Shown one piece after another: positions 26,843 through 34,404 of a DNA stretch of 64,000 bases. The notes beneath the pieces are model-generated. The model made no database searches. It was not told the DNA's origin and saw only the letters and a list, made by a program, of their open reading frames with translations. The first letter of the stretch is position 1. Each line of letters starts with the position of its first letter. Origin of the DNA: Psychrobacter sp. Pi2-1 (lineage in GTDB: Bacteria; Pseudomonadota; Gammaproteobacteria; Pseudomonadales; Moraxellaceae); the NCBI RefSeq assembly GCF_904846645.1, contig NZ_CAJHBO010000005.1, positions 1 through 64,000 on the forward strand, given 5' to 3'. A program made the translations under genes and the position numbers.

Positions 26843-27739
26843 ATGACAATTTCAATGACATCATCAATGAGCAAAAAAGCATTGTGGCTAGCACCGCTTA
26901 GCGCAGCAATGCTAATGCTGGCAGGTTGTAACAATAGCTCAGCACCAGCAGAAAATGCTGAAGCTGACACCGCTACTGAAGCGCCTTTAAATATCAAAAT
27001 CGCGACAGAATCAAGCTATAAGCCTTTTAGTTATACCGATGCAGATGGCAAACTGATTGGTTATGAGATTGAGCTGGTTGACGCATTATGTGCGCAAATG
27101 AAAGCTGAGTGTGAAGTCATCTCTCAAGATTGGGATGGTTTGATTCCAGGGCTTAACGCACAGAAATTTGATGCAGCTATCGCAGGTATGTCTATCACGC
27201 CTGAGCGTAAAGAAGTGGTTGATTTCAGTGACCCTTACTTCCATAGCGGTATCATCTTGATCGGTAAAAAAGGTGATGACTTAAGCGTCGAGTCACTAAC
27301 AGGTCTACCAATTGCGTCACAGCGCTCAACTGTTGCCTCGCAATACCTACAAGACGAGCATGCAGATGCTGATATCAAATTATATGATACGCAAGACAAT
27401 GCTTATCTAGATCTAACCTCAGGCCGTGTGCGCGGTATGATGTCTGACAAAGTAACGGGTATCGACTGGTTAAAAACAGACGCAGGCAAAGGCTACGAAG
27501 TTAAAGGTGAAGAAATCAGCACCAATGATGACGCAATGGGTATTGCTTTCCGTAAAGGCGATCCTTTAATTGCTAAGTTCAATGCAGCATTGGCTGAGCT
27601 AAAAGACAACGGTACCTATGATCAAATCACGGGTAGCTATTTTGGTACTAGCTCAACGGCTGCAGCTCAAAAAGCGGTCGCAACAACTGATAGTGTCGAA
27701 GAAGTAATGGTCGCTGAAGAAGAAGCACCAGCTAACTAA
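26843..27739 (+). CDS. Amino-acid ABC transporter binding lipoprotein 2
   Basis: Second binding-protein paralogue, 298-aa precursor with lipobox LAGC (Cys about residue 29). The mature sequence begins LNIKIATESSYKPFSYTDAD and shares GYEIELVDALC, CEVISQDWDGLIPGLNAQKFDA and the Cys pair LCAQMKAEC with copies 1 and 3. It is more divergent from copies 1 and 3 than those are from each other (AYPPFNYTNADG / AYAPFNYTNADG against SYKPFSYTDADG), which suggests a different ligand preference. It has an extra acidic, Ala-rich C-terminal tail of about 30 residues (TTDSVEEVMVAEEEAPAN). AAGGGA lies upstream of the start. Confidence 0.92.
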   Translation: MTISMTSSMSKKALWLAPLSAAMLMLAGCNNSSAPAENAEADTATEAPLNIKIATESSYKPFSYTDADGKLIGYEIELVDALCAQMKAECEVISQDWDGLIPGLNAQKFDAAIAGMSITPERKEVVDFSDPYFHSGIILIGKKGDDLSVESLTGLPIASQRSTVASQYLQDEHADADIKLYDTQDNAYLDLTSGRVRGMMSDKVTGIDWLKTDAGKGYEVKGEEISTNDDAMGIAFRKGDPLIAKFNAALAELKDNGTYDQITGSYFGTSSTAAAQKAVATTDSVEEVMVAEEEAPAN

Positions 27740-27810
27740 TACGACATCTAGCAGTTTGACTGCTGTTGTTTAAAGACGTGTTGTTTACTCAAGAAAAACC
27801 AAGGATGATC

Positions 27811-28752
27811 ATGAGCAACCATTGTGCCCCAATCTGTGCCACGACTGGCAAATCTAACATTAATGTAGCCAGTCGTCTGTCTATGTCATTGCTTGCACTA
27901 GCGACGGCCTTTACCGTTGCTGGCTGTAGCAATAGCCAAGAGAGTGAAGCTGATACCAATCCAGAGGCTACCGAAACAACGGCAGCCTCTACAGGTGATG
28001 TATTACGCATCGGTACAGAAGGGGCCTATGCGCCTTTTAACTATACCAATGCCGATGGGACACTGGGTGGTTTTGATGTTGAGATAGCAAATGCACTCTG
28101 TGCTGATATGCAGGTGACCTGTGAGATTGTGGCGCAGGACTGGGACGGTATTATCCCTGGTTTAAAAGCAGGTAAGTACGATGCAATCGTGGCCGCGATG
28201 TCCGTTACTCCAGAGCGTTCGCAGCAGGTGAGCTTCACCGATCCGTACTTTAGCAATGCCTTGGTTTTTTTGGCCAAAAAAGACAGCAGCTTTGATCCTA
28301 GCAACAACAGCGATATTGACTCGCATTCTATTGCTGCACAGCGTTCAACTATTTCATCGCAGTGGCTAGAAGACACGTATCCAAAAGCCGATATGAAGCT
28401 TTATGATACGTTGAGCAATGCGTTTTTGGATCTCGGTTCAAACCGTGTCGATGCAATGATTTCTGATAAGCTGCCTGCGATAGAATGGCTGAGCTCAAAT
28501 GCTGGTAGCAAATATGCGCTAAAAGGTGATGAGATTGATATCAATGATAATTTTGCGATAGCAGTACGCCCAGGCGATCCGCTACAAGCAAAGATCAATC
28601 AGTCTCTTGCTAATATAAAAGCAAACGGTACTTACGACAAGATCAATCAAAAGTACTTTGCGGTACCAGCATCTGCAACGAGCACAGTTGATGAAGACGC
28701 AAATACAGATGCAGACATTAGCGAGCAACCAACGACAGAAAGCGCTAGTTAA
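27811..28752 (+). CDS. Amino-acid ABC transporter binding lipoprotein 3
   Basis: Third binding-protein paralogue. The ATG at 27811 is chosen because AAGGA (27801-27805) has 5-nt spacing to it; the frame is open to 27766. The 313-aa precursor has an unusually long N-region (MSNHCAPICATTGKSN...) before the hydrophobic core and lipobox VAGC. The mature sequence (VLRIGTEGAYAPFNYTNADG) is closest to copy 1, with GGFDVEIANALC and CEIVAQDWDGIIPGLKAGKYDA. The C-terminal tail is acidic and low-complexity (DEDANTDADISEQPTTES). A terminator follows, so the permeases downstream need a separate promoter or read-through. Confidence 0.91.
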   Translation: MSNHCAPICATTGKSNINVASRLSMSLLALATAFTVAGCSNSQESEADTNPEATETTAASTGDVLRIGTEGAYAPFNYTNADGTLGGFDVEIANALCADMQVTCEIVAQDWDGIIPGLKAGKYDAIVAAMSVTPERSQQVSFTDPYFSNALVFLAKKDSSFDPSNNSDIDSHSIAAQRSTISSQWLEDTYPKADMKLYDTLSNAFLDLGSNRVDAMISDKLPAIEWLSSNAGSKYALKGDEIDINDNFAIAVRPGDPLQAKINQSLANIKANGTYDKINQKYFAVPASATSTVDEDANTDADISEQPTTESAS

Positions 28753-28802
28753 TAGCTAACAGTAGTCAAAGGTAGCAGTCAAAAAATAGTGTTTTGATTA
28801 AT

Positions 28803-28836
28803 AAAAGGATATCGCCATGATGGTGATGTCCTTTTT
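28803..28836 (+). terminator. Terminator after binding protein 3
   Basis: AAAAGGATATC pairs with GATGTCCTTTT (one G-U pair) across a 10-nt loop and runs into a T-tract. It separates the ATPase/binding-protein half of the importer cluster from the permease genes. Confidence 0.85.
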
Positions 28837-28991
28837 TATTTGTCGTTATAGCAACGAATATAGATAATAGCCGCCTATCAATTTTGCTCAAATTTAGTCG
28901 GCTGATTGTATATTTATAGAGGCAAGTGTCTGTTTAAGTAAGGTTTAGGCGCAGCTTTTACGCGTCAGTATTAACATCACGGTGAGTGAAT

Positions 28992-29054
28992 ATGATAAAA
29001 TCAGCGCTCATTTCTACTGTGTCAATTATCGCAGCGTTAATCGTATTCTTCTGA
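28992..29054 (+). CDS. Candidate 20-aa membrane peptide
   Basis: ATG 28992 with GGTGAG 5 nt upstream opens a 20-codon frame, MIKSALISTVSIIAALIVFF, ending at TGA 29052-29054. After MIKS it is one continuous hydrophobic helix, like a single-span micropeptide or the core of a signal peptide. It may be a real small protein or the remnant of a decayed exported protein. No similarity is recognised. Confidence 0.3.
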   Translation: MIKSALISTVSIIAALIVFF

Positions 29055-29154
29055 CGTCATTTTTTGATGCCGACCATCCCTATTGATTTGGTATAAAATA
29101 CGGTGTTTTGCCGCGTTCAGCTATTGATGCTGATTCTTTTAACTCATATTTTGC

Positions 29155-29328
29155 TAGGGCGTGTCTTCATTTTAAAAATGGTAATAAAAATGAGATAAAT
29201 TGCAGTCAGACAAGGAAAATAGCGCAAATAATATCGAGATATTAGTCAGCTATTTGACGCCGTTTGGCAAGATTTAGCCGTTTTTAAACCATTTAGATGT
29301 CTATCGATTGAATTGAAGACATGCCCTA
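29155..29328. mobile_element. MITE-like non-autonomous element
   Basis: A 170-bp segment (29157-29326) has inverted ends GGGCGTGTCTTCA-TTTT and, from the other side, GGGCATGTCTTCAATTC. It is flanked by TA on both sides. It has no reading frame of note. The form is that of a miniature inverted-repeat element left by a transposase not present in this window; its ends differ from the TAGTC-type repeats. It lies 33 bp upstream of the first permease gene and could supply or alter its promoter. Confidence 0.7.
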
Positions 29329-29360
29329 ATTGCTAATACAAAGAGACTGAGTGGATAATC

Positions 29361-30095
29361 GTGTTTGACTTACAAGGATTTGGCGCGCTTTTATTAAGCG
29401 GCGCTACCGTCACCATACAGCTAGCTGTGACCAGTTTGATCATTGGTCTGGCTTTAGGCTTGCTCGGCGCAACCGCAAAGATGTCCAATATCTGGTTGCT
29501 GCGTAAACTTGCGACTGTCTATACTGCGACGATGCGCGGTATTCCTGAGCTGCTATTGGTGCTCTTTATTTATTATGGCGGCTCTATCTTATTGATGAGC
29601 ATCCTCAAAAAGTTCGGCTATAACGACTATGTCGAGATTAGCGCTTTTTGGGGTGGTGTCATGGCACTGTCTATTGCTTTTGGTGCATATGCGACTGAGA
29701 TTTTTCGCATGTCCATTCAGGAGATTCCAGTAGGGCAGCGAGAGGCTGCGCAAGCGATTGGTATGCGTCCTTTTCAGACTTTTTATCGCATCACGTTGCC
29801 GCAAGTGTGGCAGATTGCTTTACCAGGTTTGGGTAATTTGTTTCTGGTACTGCTCAAAGATACCGCATTGGTATCGGTCGTGGGTCTCAAGGACATCATG
29901 TATCAGTCATCGCGTGCGGCACAGTCTACACAGCAGCCGTTTACCTTTTATATGGCAGCAGCGATTATTTATTTGGGTCTGACCATGTTGATTACTGGCT
30001 TTATGATGTGGCTTGAGTGGCGCGCCAATCCTGCGGCACGCTATGCCAAAAAGATAAGCCGTCAATCCACTCACAGTCAATCGACCATAGGGTAG
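29361..30095 (+). CDS. Amino-acid ABC transporter permease (HisQ/ArtQ type)
   Basis: Inner-membrane permease of the polar amino-acid importer. The 244-aa protein starts at GTG 29361 with GAGTGGA upstream. It has about five membrane segments and the PAAT/EAA motif (EAAQAIGMRPFQTFYRITLPQ) in the cytoplasmic loop that contacts the ATPase. GATVTIQLAVTSLIIGLALG opens the first membrane segment, as in HisQ. The second permease follows 12 bp downstream. The ATPase and binding proteins lie upstream across a terminator and a MITE-like element. Confidence 0.93.
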   Translation: MFDLQGFGALLLSGATVTIQLAVTSLIIGLALGLLGATAKMSNIWLLRKLATVYTATMRGIPELLLVLFIYYGGSILLMSILKKFGYNDYVEISAFWGGVMALSIAFGAYATEIFRMSIQEIPVGQREAAQAIGMRPFQTFYRITLPQVWQIALPGLGNLFLVLLKDTALVSVVGLKDIMYQSSRAAQSTQQPFTFYMAAAIIYLGLTMLITGFMMWLEWRANPAARYAKKISRQSTHSQSTIG

Positions 30096-30107
30096 AGGAG
30101 AGATACT

Positions 30108-30833
30108 ATGGATTGGAATTGGCAGGTCATTTTTGACCATATCCCTGATTTACTAGGCGGTGCGGTATTGACCGTACAGCTGGTCTTGTTTTCAGGTGTG
30201 ATTGGATTGCTGTTTGGGTTGGTTTTGGCATTATTACGACTGTCTAAGAACTGGGTGGTACAGATACTGCCGTTTCTGTATATCTTCTTTTTCCGTGGTA
30301 CGCCGCTGCTGGTACAGATATTCCTGATTTATTACGGTTTGGGTCAATTTGAGGCCGTACGCGAGTCGTTCTTATGGGAGCCAGTGCTTAGCCAAGCATA
30401 TTGGTGTGCCATTATTGCCTTTACGTTGAATACCAGTGCGTACTTGGCAGAGATTATACGCGGTGCGATTCAGACGATTCCGATTGGAGAGCTTGAAGCT
30501 GCTGATGCGCTTGGCATGTCAAAGTGGCAAAAGCTAACACGGGTTACGCTGCCGCGCGCATTTGGTATTGTGATTCCAGCATACAGTAACGAAGTTATCT
30601 TTATGCTAAAGGGTAGTGCGCTCGCTTCGACTATTGCATTGATGGATATCACAGGTGTTGCTCGTACGATTAGTGCGCGTACCTATACCTTGATGGAACT
30701 ATTCTTTGCCGCTGGTATCGTCTATCTACTGCTGTCGTGGGTTATCTTGTTTAGCTTTAGAATGTTTGAAAAGCGTATGAACCGCCACGCCAGTTATGTA
30801 CCACCAGATGTCGTGACCAACACGATTCCATAG
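30108..30833 (+). CDS. Amino-acid ABC transporter permease (HisM/ArtM type)
   Basis: Second inner-membrane permease subunit, 241 aa, expected to pair with the preceding one as a heterodimer. The EAA loop reads ELEAADALGMSKWQKLTRVTLP and the membrane entry is GGAVLTVQLVLFSGVIGL. FFFRGTPLLVQIFLIYYG is the conserved segment of HisM/ArtM-type permeases. GAGGAGAG is a strong ribosome binding site upstream of the ATG. A short heptamer repeat follows the stop codon. Confidence 0.93.
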   Translation: MDWNWQVIFDHIPDLLGGAVLTVQLVLFSGVIGLLFGLVLALLRLSKNWVVQILPFLYIFFFRGTPLLVQIFLIYYGLGQFEAVRESFLWEPVLSQAYWCAIIAFTLNTSAYLAEIIRGAIQTIPIGELEAADALGMSKWQKLTRVTLPRAFGIVIPAYSNEVIFMLKGSALASTIALMDITGVARTISARTYTLMELFFAAGIVYLLLSWVILFSFRMFEKRMNRHASYVPPDVVTNTIP

Positions 30834-30862
30834 TTAGCAGTTAGCAGTTAGCAGTTAGCAAC
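30832..30862 (+). repeat. Heptanucleotide tandem repeat (GTTAGCA)
   Basis: GTTAGCA is repeated four times in a row immediately after the stop codon of the second permease gene. Such a short array is prone to slippage. It is outside coding sequence. Confidence 0.9.
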
Positions 30863-30941
30863 TAAAAATCGTCAAAGTCACTGTAGACAATATAGTATGG
30901 ACAGCTGATAAAATAGCCATCATTTACAGGGAGAGTTTAGT

Positions 30942-31658
30942 ATGAGCCAATCGCCACACGAGTCATTAGCGAACGCCATTGCAGCTGGTGTCAATGCCGA
31001 GCAGGGCGCTATCAATCATAATGAAAGATTGCGTACTTCTATTGGTAAAGTTGTCTGTGTCGGTCGCAACTATGCGGCACATGCTGCAGAGTTGGGCAAT
31101 GAAGTACCAACCACGCCGATACTGTTTATGAAGCCTGCGTCTTCAGTGGTCTCTATCCGTGGTGATGTGGTTCGCCCAAGTCCAGAGTTATTTGGCGAGA
31201 CTCACTACGAGGCCGAGCTATGTATTCAGTTATCAGCTGATTTATCTATGGCGACGATTGAGCAAGCTCAACAAGCCATTGGTGGCATGACACTAGGACT
31301 GGATTTGACCTTGCGTGATTTGCAAAGCAAGCTAAAAGAAAAAGGTCATCCGTGGGAGCGTGCTAAGTGTTTTGACGGAGCTTGCGTACTTGCTGATTGG
31401 CTCGACCCACAAGCGTTTGGCAATCTGCAGAGTGTACAGTATCAGCTGTCTATCAATGATAAATTAACGCAAGATGGCGATAGTGCCTTAATGCTATTCC
31501 CTGTCTATGAATTGCTGGTCAATATTAGCCACGCCTTTAGCTTGCAAGCAGGGGATGTAATTATGACTGGTACGCCAAGCGGCGTTGGTGTGTTGCACGC
31601 AGGCGATCAGCTTAAACTAAAACTGGGTGCTCATGAGTGGGTATCACAAGTACAGTAA
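30942..31658 (+). CDS. Fumarylacetoacetate hydrolase family protein (YcgM/FAHD1-like)
   Basis: A 238-aa single-domain member of the FAH family, which contains acylpyruvate hydrolases, oxaloacetate decarboxylases/tautomerases and related metal-dependent enzymes. Conserved blocks are VVCVGRNYAAHAAELGNE (about 32-50), HYEAELCIQL with the metal-binding Glu residues, LDLTLRDLQSKLKEKGHPWE, AKCFDGAC and GDVIMTGTPSGVG. These match E. coli YcgM/human FAHD1 more than the homogentisate-pathway enzyme. GGGAGAG precedes the ATG and a terminator follows. The physiological substrate cannot be fixed from sequence. Confidence 0.9.
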   Translation: MSQSPHESLANAIAAGVNAEQGAINHNERLRTSIGKVVCVGRNYAAHAAELGNEVPTTPILFMKPASSVVSIRGDVVRPSPELFGETHYEAELCIQLSADLSMATIEQAQQAIGGMTLGLDLTLRDLQSKLKEKGHPWERAKCFDGACVLADWLDPQAFGNLQSVQYQLSINDKLTQDGDSALMLFPVYELLVNISHAFSLQAGDVIMTGTPSGVGVLHAGDQLKLKLGAHEWVSQVQ

Positions 31659-31685
31659 GCTTGATTGCAATAACAGATACGTATT

Positions 31686-31715
31686 AAAAGCCCCGAGCAA
31701 TTGCTTGGGGTTTTT
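31686..31715 (+). terminator. Terminator of the FAH-family gene
   Basis: CCCCGAGC (31691-31698) pairs with GCTTGGGG (31703-31710), one G-U pair, 4-nt loop, followed by TTTTT. Confidence 0.88.
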
Positions 31716-31809
31716 GCTTTTAAGACTTTATATTTATTTTTTAATTTGCTAACTGCAAAACAATTCTAACTATTTAATCATTCTATTTCTAAATCATTAG
31801 CACGGTCAA

Positions 31810-31860
31810 TTGTCATCAGTTTGTCATCTATTGTTCAGCGTGCTGTCATAAGTCTTCAGT
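31810..31860 (+). promoter_or_regulatory. Extended Pho box (five in-phase heptamers) upstream of phoX
   Basis: Heptamers start at exact 11-bp steps: TTGTCAT (31810), TTGTCAT (31821), TGTTCAG (31832), CTGTCAT (31843) and CTTCAGT (31854). The PhoB consensus is a direct repeat of CTGTCAT with 4-bp spacers, i.e. an 11-bp period, so this is a Pho box of two and a half units. It lies about 90 bp upstream of a PhoX-type phosphatase, the expected target of phosphate-starvation control. Confidence 0.85.
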
Positions 31861-31951
31861 ACACTTAAGCGGAATTCGTACTTTTGGGGTTGCAGTTGTA
31901 AAGCTGCGCGGAAATTTTTGCCAATCTAGCCTAATAGCAAGGTGACTGATA

Positions 31952-34168
31952 ATGACATCATTGAATAACGAACGAACGCTTGCCCACGAAGTGGTTGAAG
32001 ACTCAAATCCTACTGATAATATCGATTTTCAGACCATTATCAATCGCCGAATGAACCGCCGTAGTATCCTAAAGGGCGGTACAGGGTTGACGGCTGCCGC
32101 GTTTTTTGGCGCATTACCTTTGGTCGGTTGTAGTGAAGACGACGATAACAGTATTGTTGGTAATGACGATAATGCCGCTATCCCTGCACAAGGTGATTTA
32201 AAGCGTCCTGATACTTTAAAGTTTGAGGCAGTCGCGCATTCAACAGCGGATACGATGACCGTAGCAGCAGGCTACAAAGCAGAGATGATACTGCCTTTAG
32301 GTACCCCGCTTATGTCTGGTATCGAAGATTGGAAAGACAACCGTGAGCAGTCAGCGGAGTCGTTTGAGTGGCGTATGGGTGACAATCACGATGGTATGTG
32401 GTTTTTTGGCAAGCAAGGCAATGCCTACGATGTCAAAGCATCAGAAAATGGTCTGCTGGTCATGAACCATGAGTACGTCAATAGCAGTGAGCTCAGCCCA
32501 TTCGGTTACTATATGACTCAAGATAACGATGCTGCGCCTATTTTTCAAAACCGGCGTCTCGCGAGCGACGTCCGCCGTGAAGTCAACTGCCATGGGGTAT
32601 CTGTGGTTGAGTTAACACGCCGCGCAGATGGTATGGGTTATGAGATGGTGCCTGATTCAAAATACAATCGCCGTATCACCAGTGCCACAACTGCCCAACT
32701 GACTGGTCCTGTGGCAGGTTCGGACTTAGTCAAAACCAAGTTTGATCCGACAGGCTATCAGACTCGCGGTATCAATAACAACTGCGGCGCAGGTCTGTCA
32801 CCTTGGGGTACTTATCTGACTACCGAAGAGAACTTCTTGGGCGTGTTTGCCCGTGGACAAGATGCCAGCCAATTGAGCGCTGGTGATAACTATGCGCGCG
32901 AGCGCTACGGTGCGGTGGAGGACTTCCCAGGTTGGGAGTATTTATGGCATACCCCAGAGGCAAAGGATGCCAAAATAGCAGACGAGTTCTCACGCTGGGA
33001 TATGACCGCAGTCGGTGCCAGTGCTGCTGAAGATTATCGCTACGGCTTTAACACTTTCGGTTATATTACTGAAATTGACCCATTTGACCAAAACTCTATA
33101 CCGCAGAAACGCACTGCACTGGGCCGATTCGCTCATGAAAACTGCGCGTATGCTCCTGTCGAGCAAGGTAAGCCAGTAGTCTTCTATATGGGTGATGACG
33201 CCCGAGGCGAGTACATTTATAAGTTTGTCTCCAAAGCGATGTGGTCAAACTCGGACATCGGCGGCGGACTAAAAGCAGGTGACAAATATCTGAATGACGG
33301 CACGCTATATGTGGCGGTATTTAACGAAGACGGTAGCGGTGAATGGAAGGCACTCGTCCACGGTCAAAACGGACTGGATGCTTTTAATAGTGTACTGCCG
33401 TTCAATGGACAAGATGAAGTATTGGTCTTTGCCCGTGCAGCTGCCGATGCTGCTGGTGCTACCAAGATGGATCGTCCTGAATGGGTATCGGTCAGTCCTA
33501 TGACGGGCGATGTCTACGTGACATTGACTAATAACAAATATCGCGGCGTACGTGACGACCAGCCTGTCTCAGCTTCCAATCCGCGTAGCTATCAGTCGGA
33601 TGGCAAAGCCCTTGGGAATGACAATGGTCATATCATTCGCTGGGCAGAAGCAGGCGGTGACCATGCGGCAGCTAGCTTTGAATGGGATATTTATCTGTTT
33701 GGAGCGCCAAATGATTTGTCTGCAGAAAACTTATCTCAGCTAAATGCCAATAATGACTTTTCTTCACCTGATGGGCTATATTTTGACCCGCGCGGTGTCT
33801 TGTGGATTCAGACAGACGACGGCGCTTACACCGATACCAGTAGCTGTATGTTGCTTGCGGCTCTGCCGGGTAAGGTCAGTGATGGGTCGATGACGACCAC
33901 ATCGGCAGGGCAGTCAACCCGAGTCGGCACATCTGCTAGCAATGACAATATCAAACGATTCTTTGTTGGTCCTGAAGGATGCGAAGTAACAGGTATCACC
34001 ATGGCACCAGATTTTAAAACGCTGTTTATCAACATCCAGCATCCGGGCAACACGTGGGGCGCTGTCGCTGGCGGCAGTATTCCTCGCTCAGCGACTGTGA
34101 TGATTACTCGCGAGGATGGCGATGTCATTCTGTCAGAATCATTTGATACGGCTGACAGTACGACGTAG
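31952..34168 (+). CDS. phoX: PhoX-family alkaline phosphatase, Tat-exported
   Basis: A 738-aa PhoX/DUF839 phosphatase, a calcium- and iron-dependent phosphomonoesterase exported by the Tat system in proteobacteria. The N-terminus has a long charged n-region and the twin-arginine motif NRRSILKGG (R36-R37), a mild hydrophobic core, and a VGC at residue 60 that could act as a lipobox. Family blocks seen are MNHEYVN, NNCGAGLSPWGTYLTTEENF, FGRFAHENCAY-like GRFAHENCAYAPVE, GDDARGEYIYKFVS, and SPDGLYFDPRGVLWIQTD. AAGGTG is upstream of the start; the Pho box implies induction by phosphate starvation through PhoB. It is monocistronic with its own terminator. Confidence 0.95.
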   Translation: MTSLNNERTLAHEVVEDSNPTDNIDFQTIINRRMNRRSILKGGTGLTAAAFFGALPLVGCSEDDDNSIVGNDDNAAIPAQGDLKRPDTLKFEAVAHSTADTMTVAAGYKAEMILPLGTPLMSGIEDWKDNREQSAESFEWRMGDNHDGMWFFGKQGNAYDVKASENGLLVMNHEYVNSSELSPFGYYMTQDNDAAPIFQNRRLASDVRREVNCHGVSVVELTRRADGMGYEMVPDSKYNRRITSATTAQLTGPVAGSDLVKTKFDPTGYQTRGINNNCGAGLSPWGTYLTTEENFLGVFARGQDASQLSAGDNYARERYGAVEDFPGWEYLWHTPEAKDAKIADEFSRWDMTAVGASAAEDYRYGFNTFGYITEIDPFDQNSIPQKRTALGRFAHENCAYAPVEQGKPVVFYMGDDARGEYIYKFVSKAMWSNSDIGGGLKAGDKYLNDGTLYVAVFNEDGSGEWKALVHGQNGLDAFNSVLPFNGQDEVLVFARAAADAAGATKMDRPEWVSVSPMTGDVYVTLTNNKYRGVRDDQPVSASNPRSYQSDGKALGNDNGHIIRWAEAGGDHAAASFEWDIYLFGAPNDLSAENLSQLNANNDFSSPDGLYFDPRGVLWIQTDDGAYTDTSSCMLLAALPGKVSDGSMTTTSAGQSTRVGTSASNDNIKRFFVGPEGCEVTGITMAPDFKTLFINIQHPGNTWGAVAGGSIPRSATVMITREDGDVILSESFDTADSTT

Positions 34169-34222
34169 ATGGATAAGCTGTAAGCGTATATTAGACACAA
34201 CCAGAGTACTCATAACCATAAG

Positions 34223-34250
34223 AATCCCAAGTTAAGGCTTGGGATTTTTT
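34223..34250 (+). terminator. Terminator of phoX
   Basis: AATCCCAAG pairs perfectly with CTTGGGATT across a 6-nt loop, followed by a T-run. Confidence 0.92.
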
Positions 34251-34404
34251 ATTATCATATTGATTTAATAGTTAAAGAGACCGTCTATCACCTATCTGGC
34301 TCTGCTAGTCGTCATCCCGCTCTAAAGTCAAACCATTTACTTCTATTTGCTGCAGTTACAGGATAATATAGGCCATTACTTTTTTCGCTGAATGTGCAAA
34401 TATT

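Noticed and set aside
26843..28752. Reading binding proteins 2 and 3 as pseudogene duplicates
   Set aside because: Both have intact signal peptides, lipoboxes, full-length domains and ribosome binding sites.
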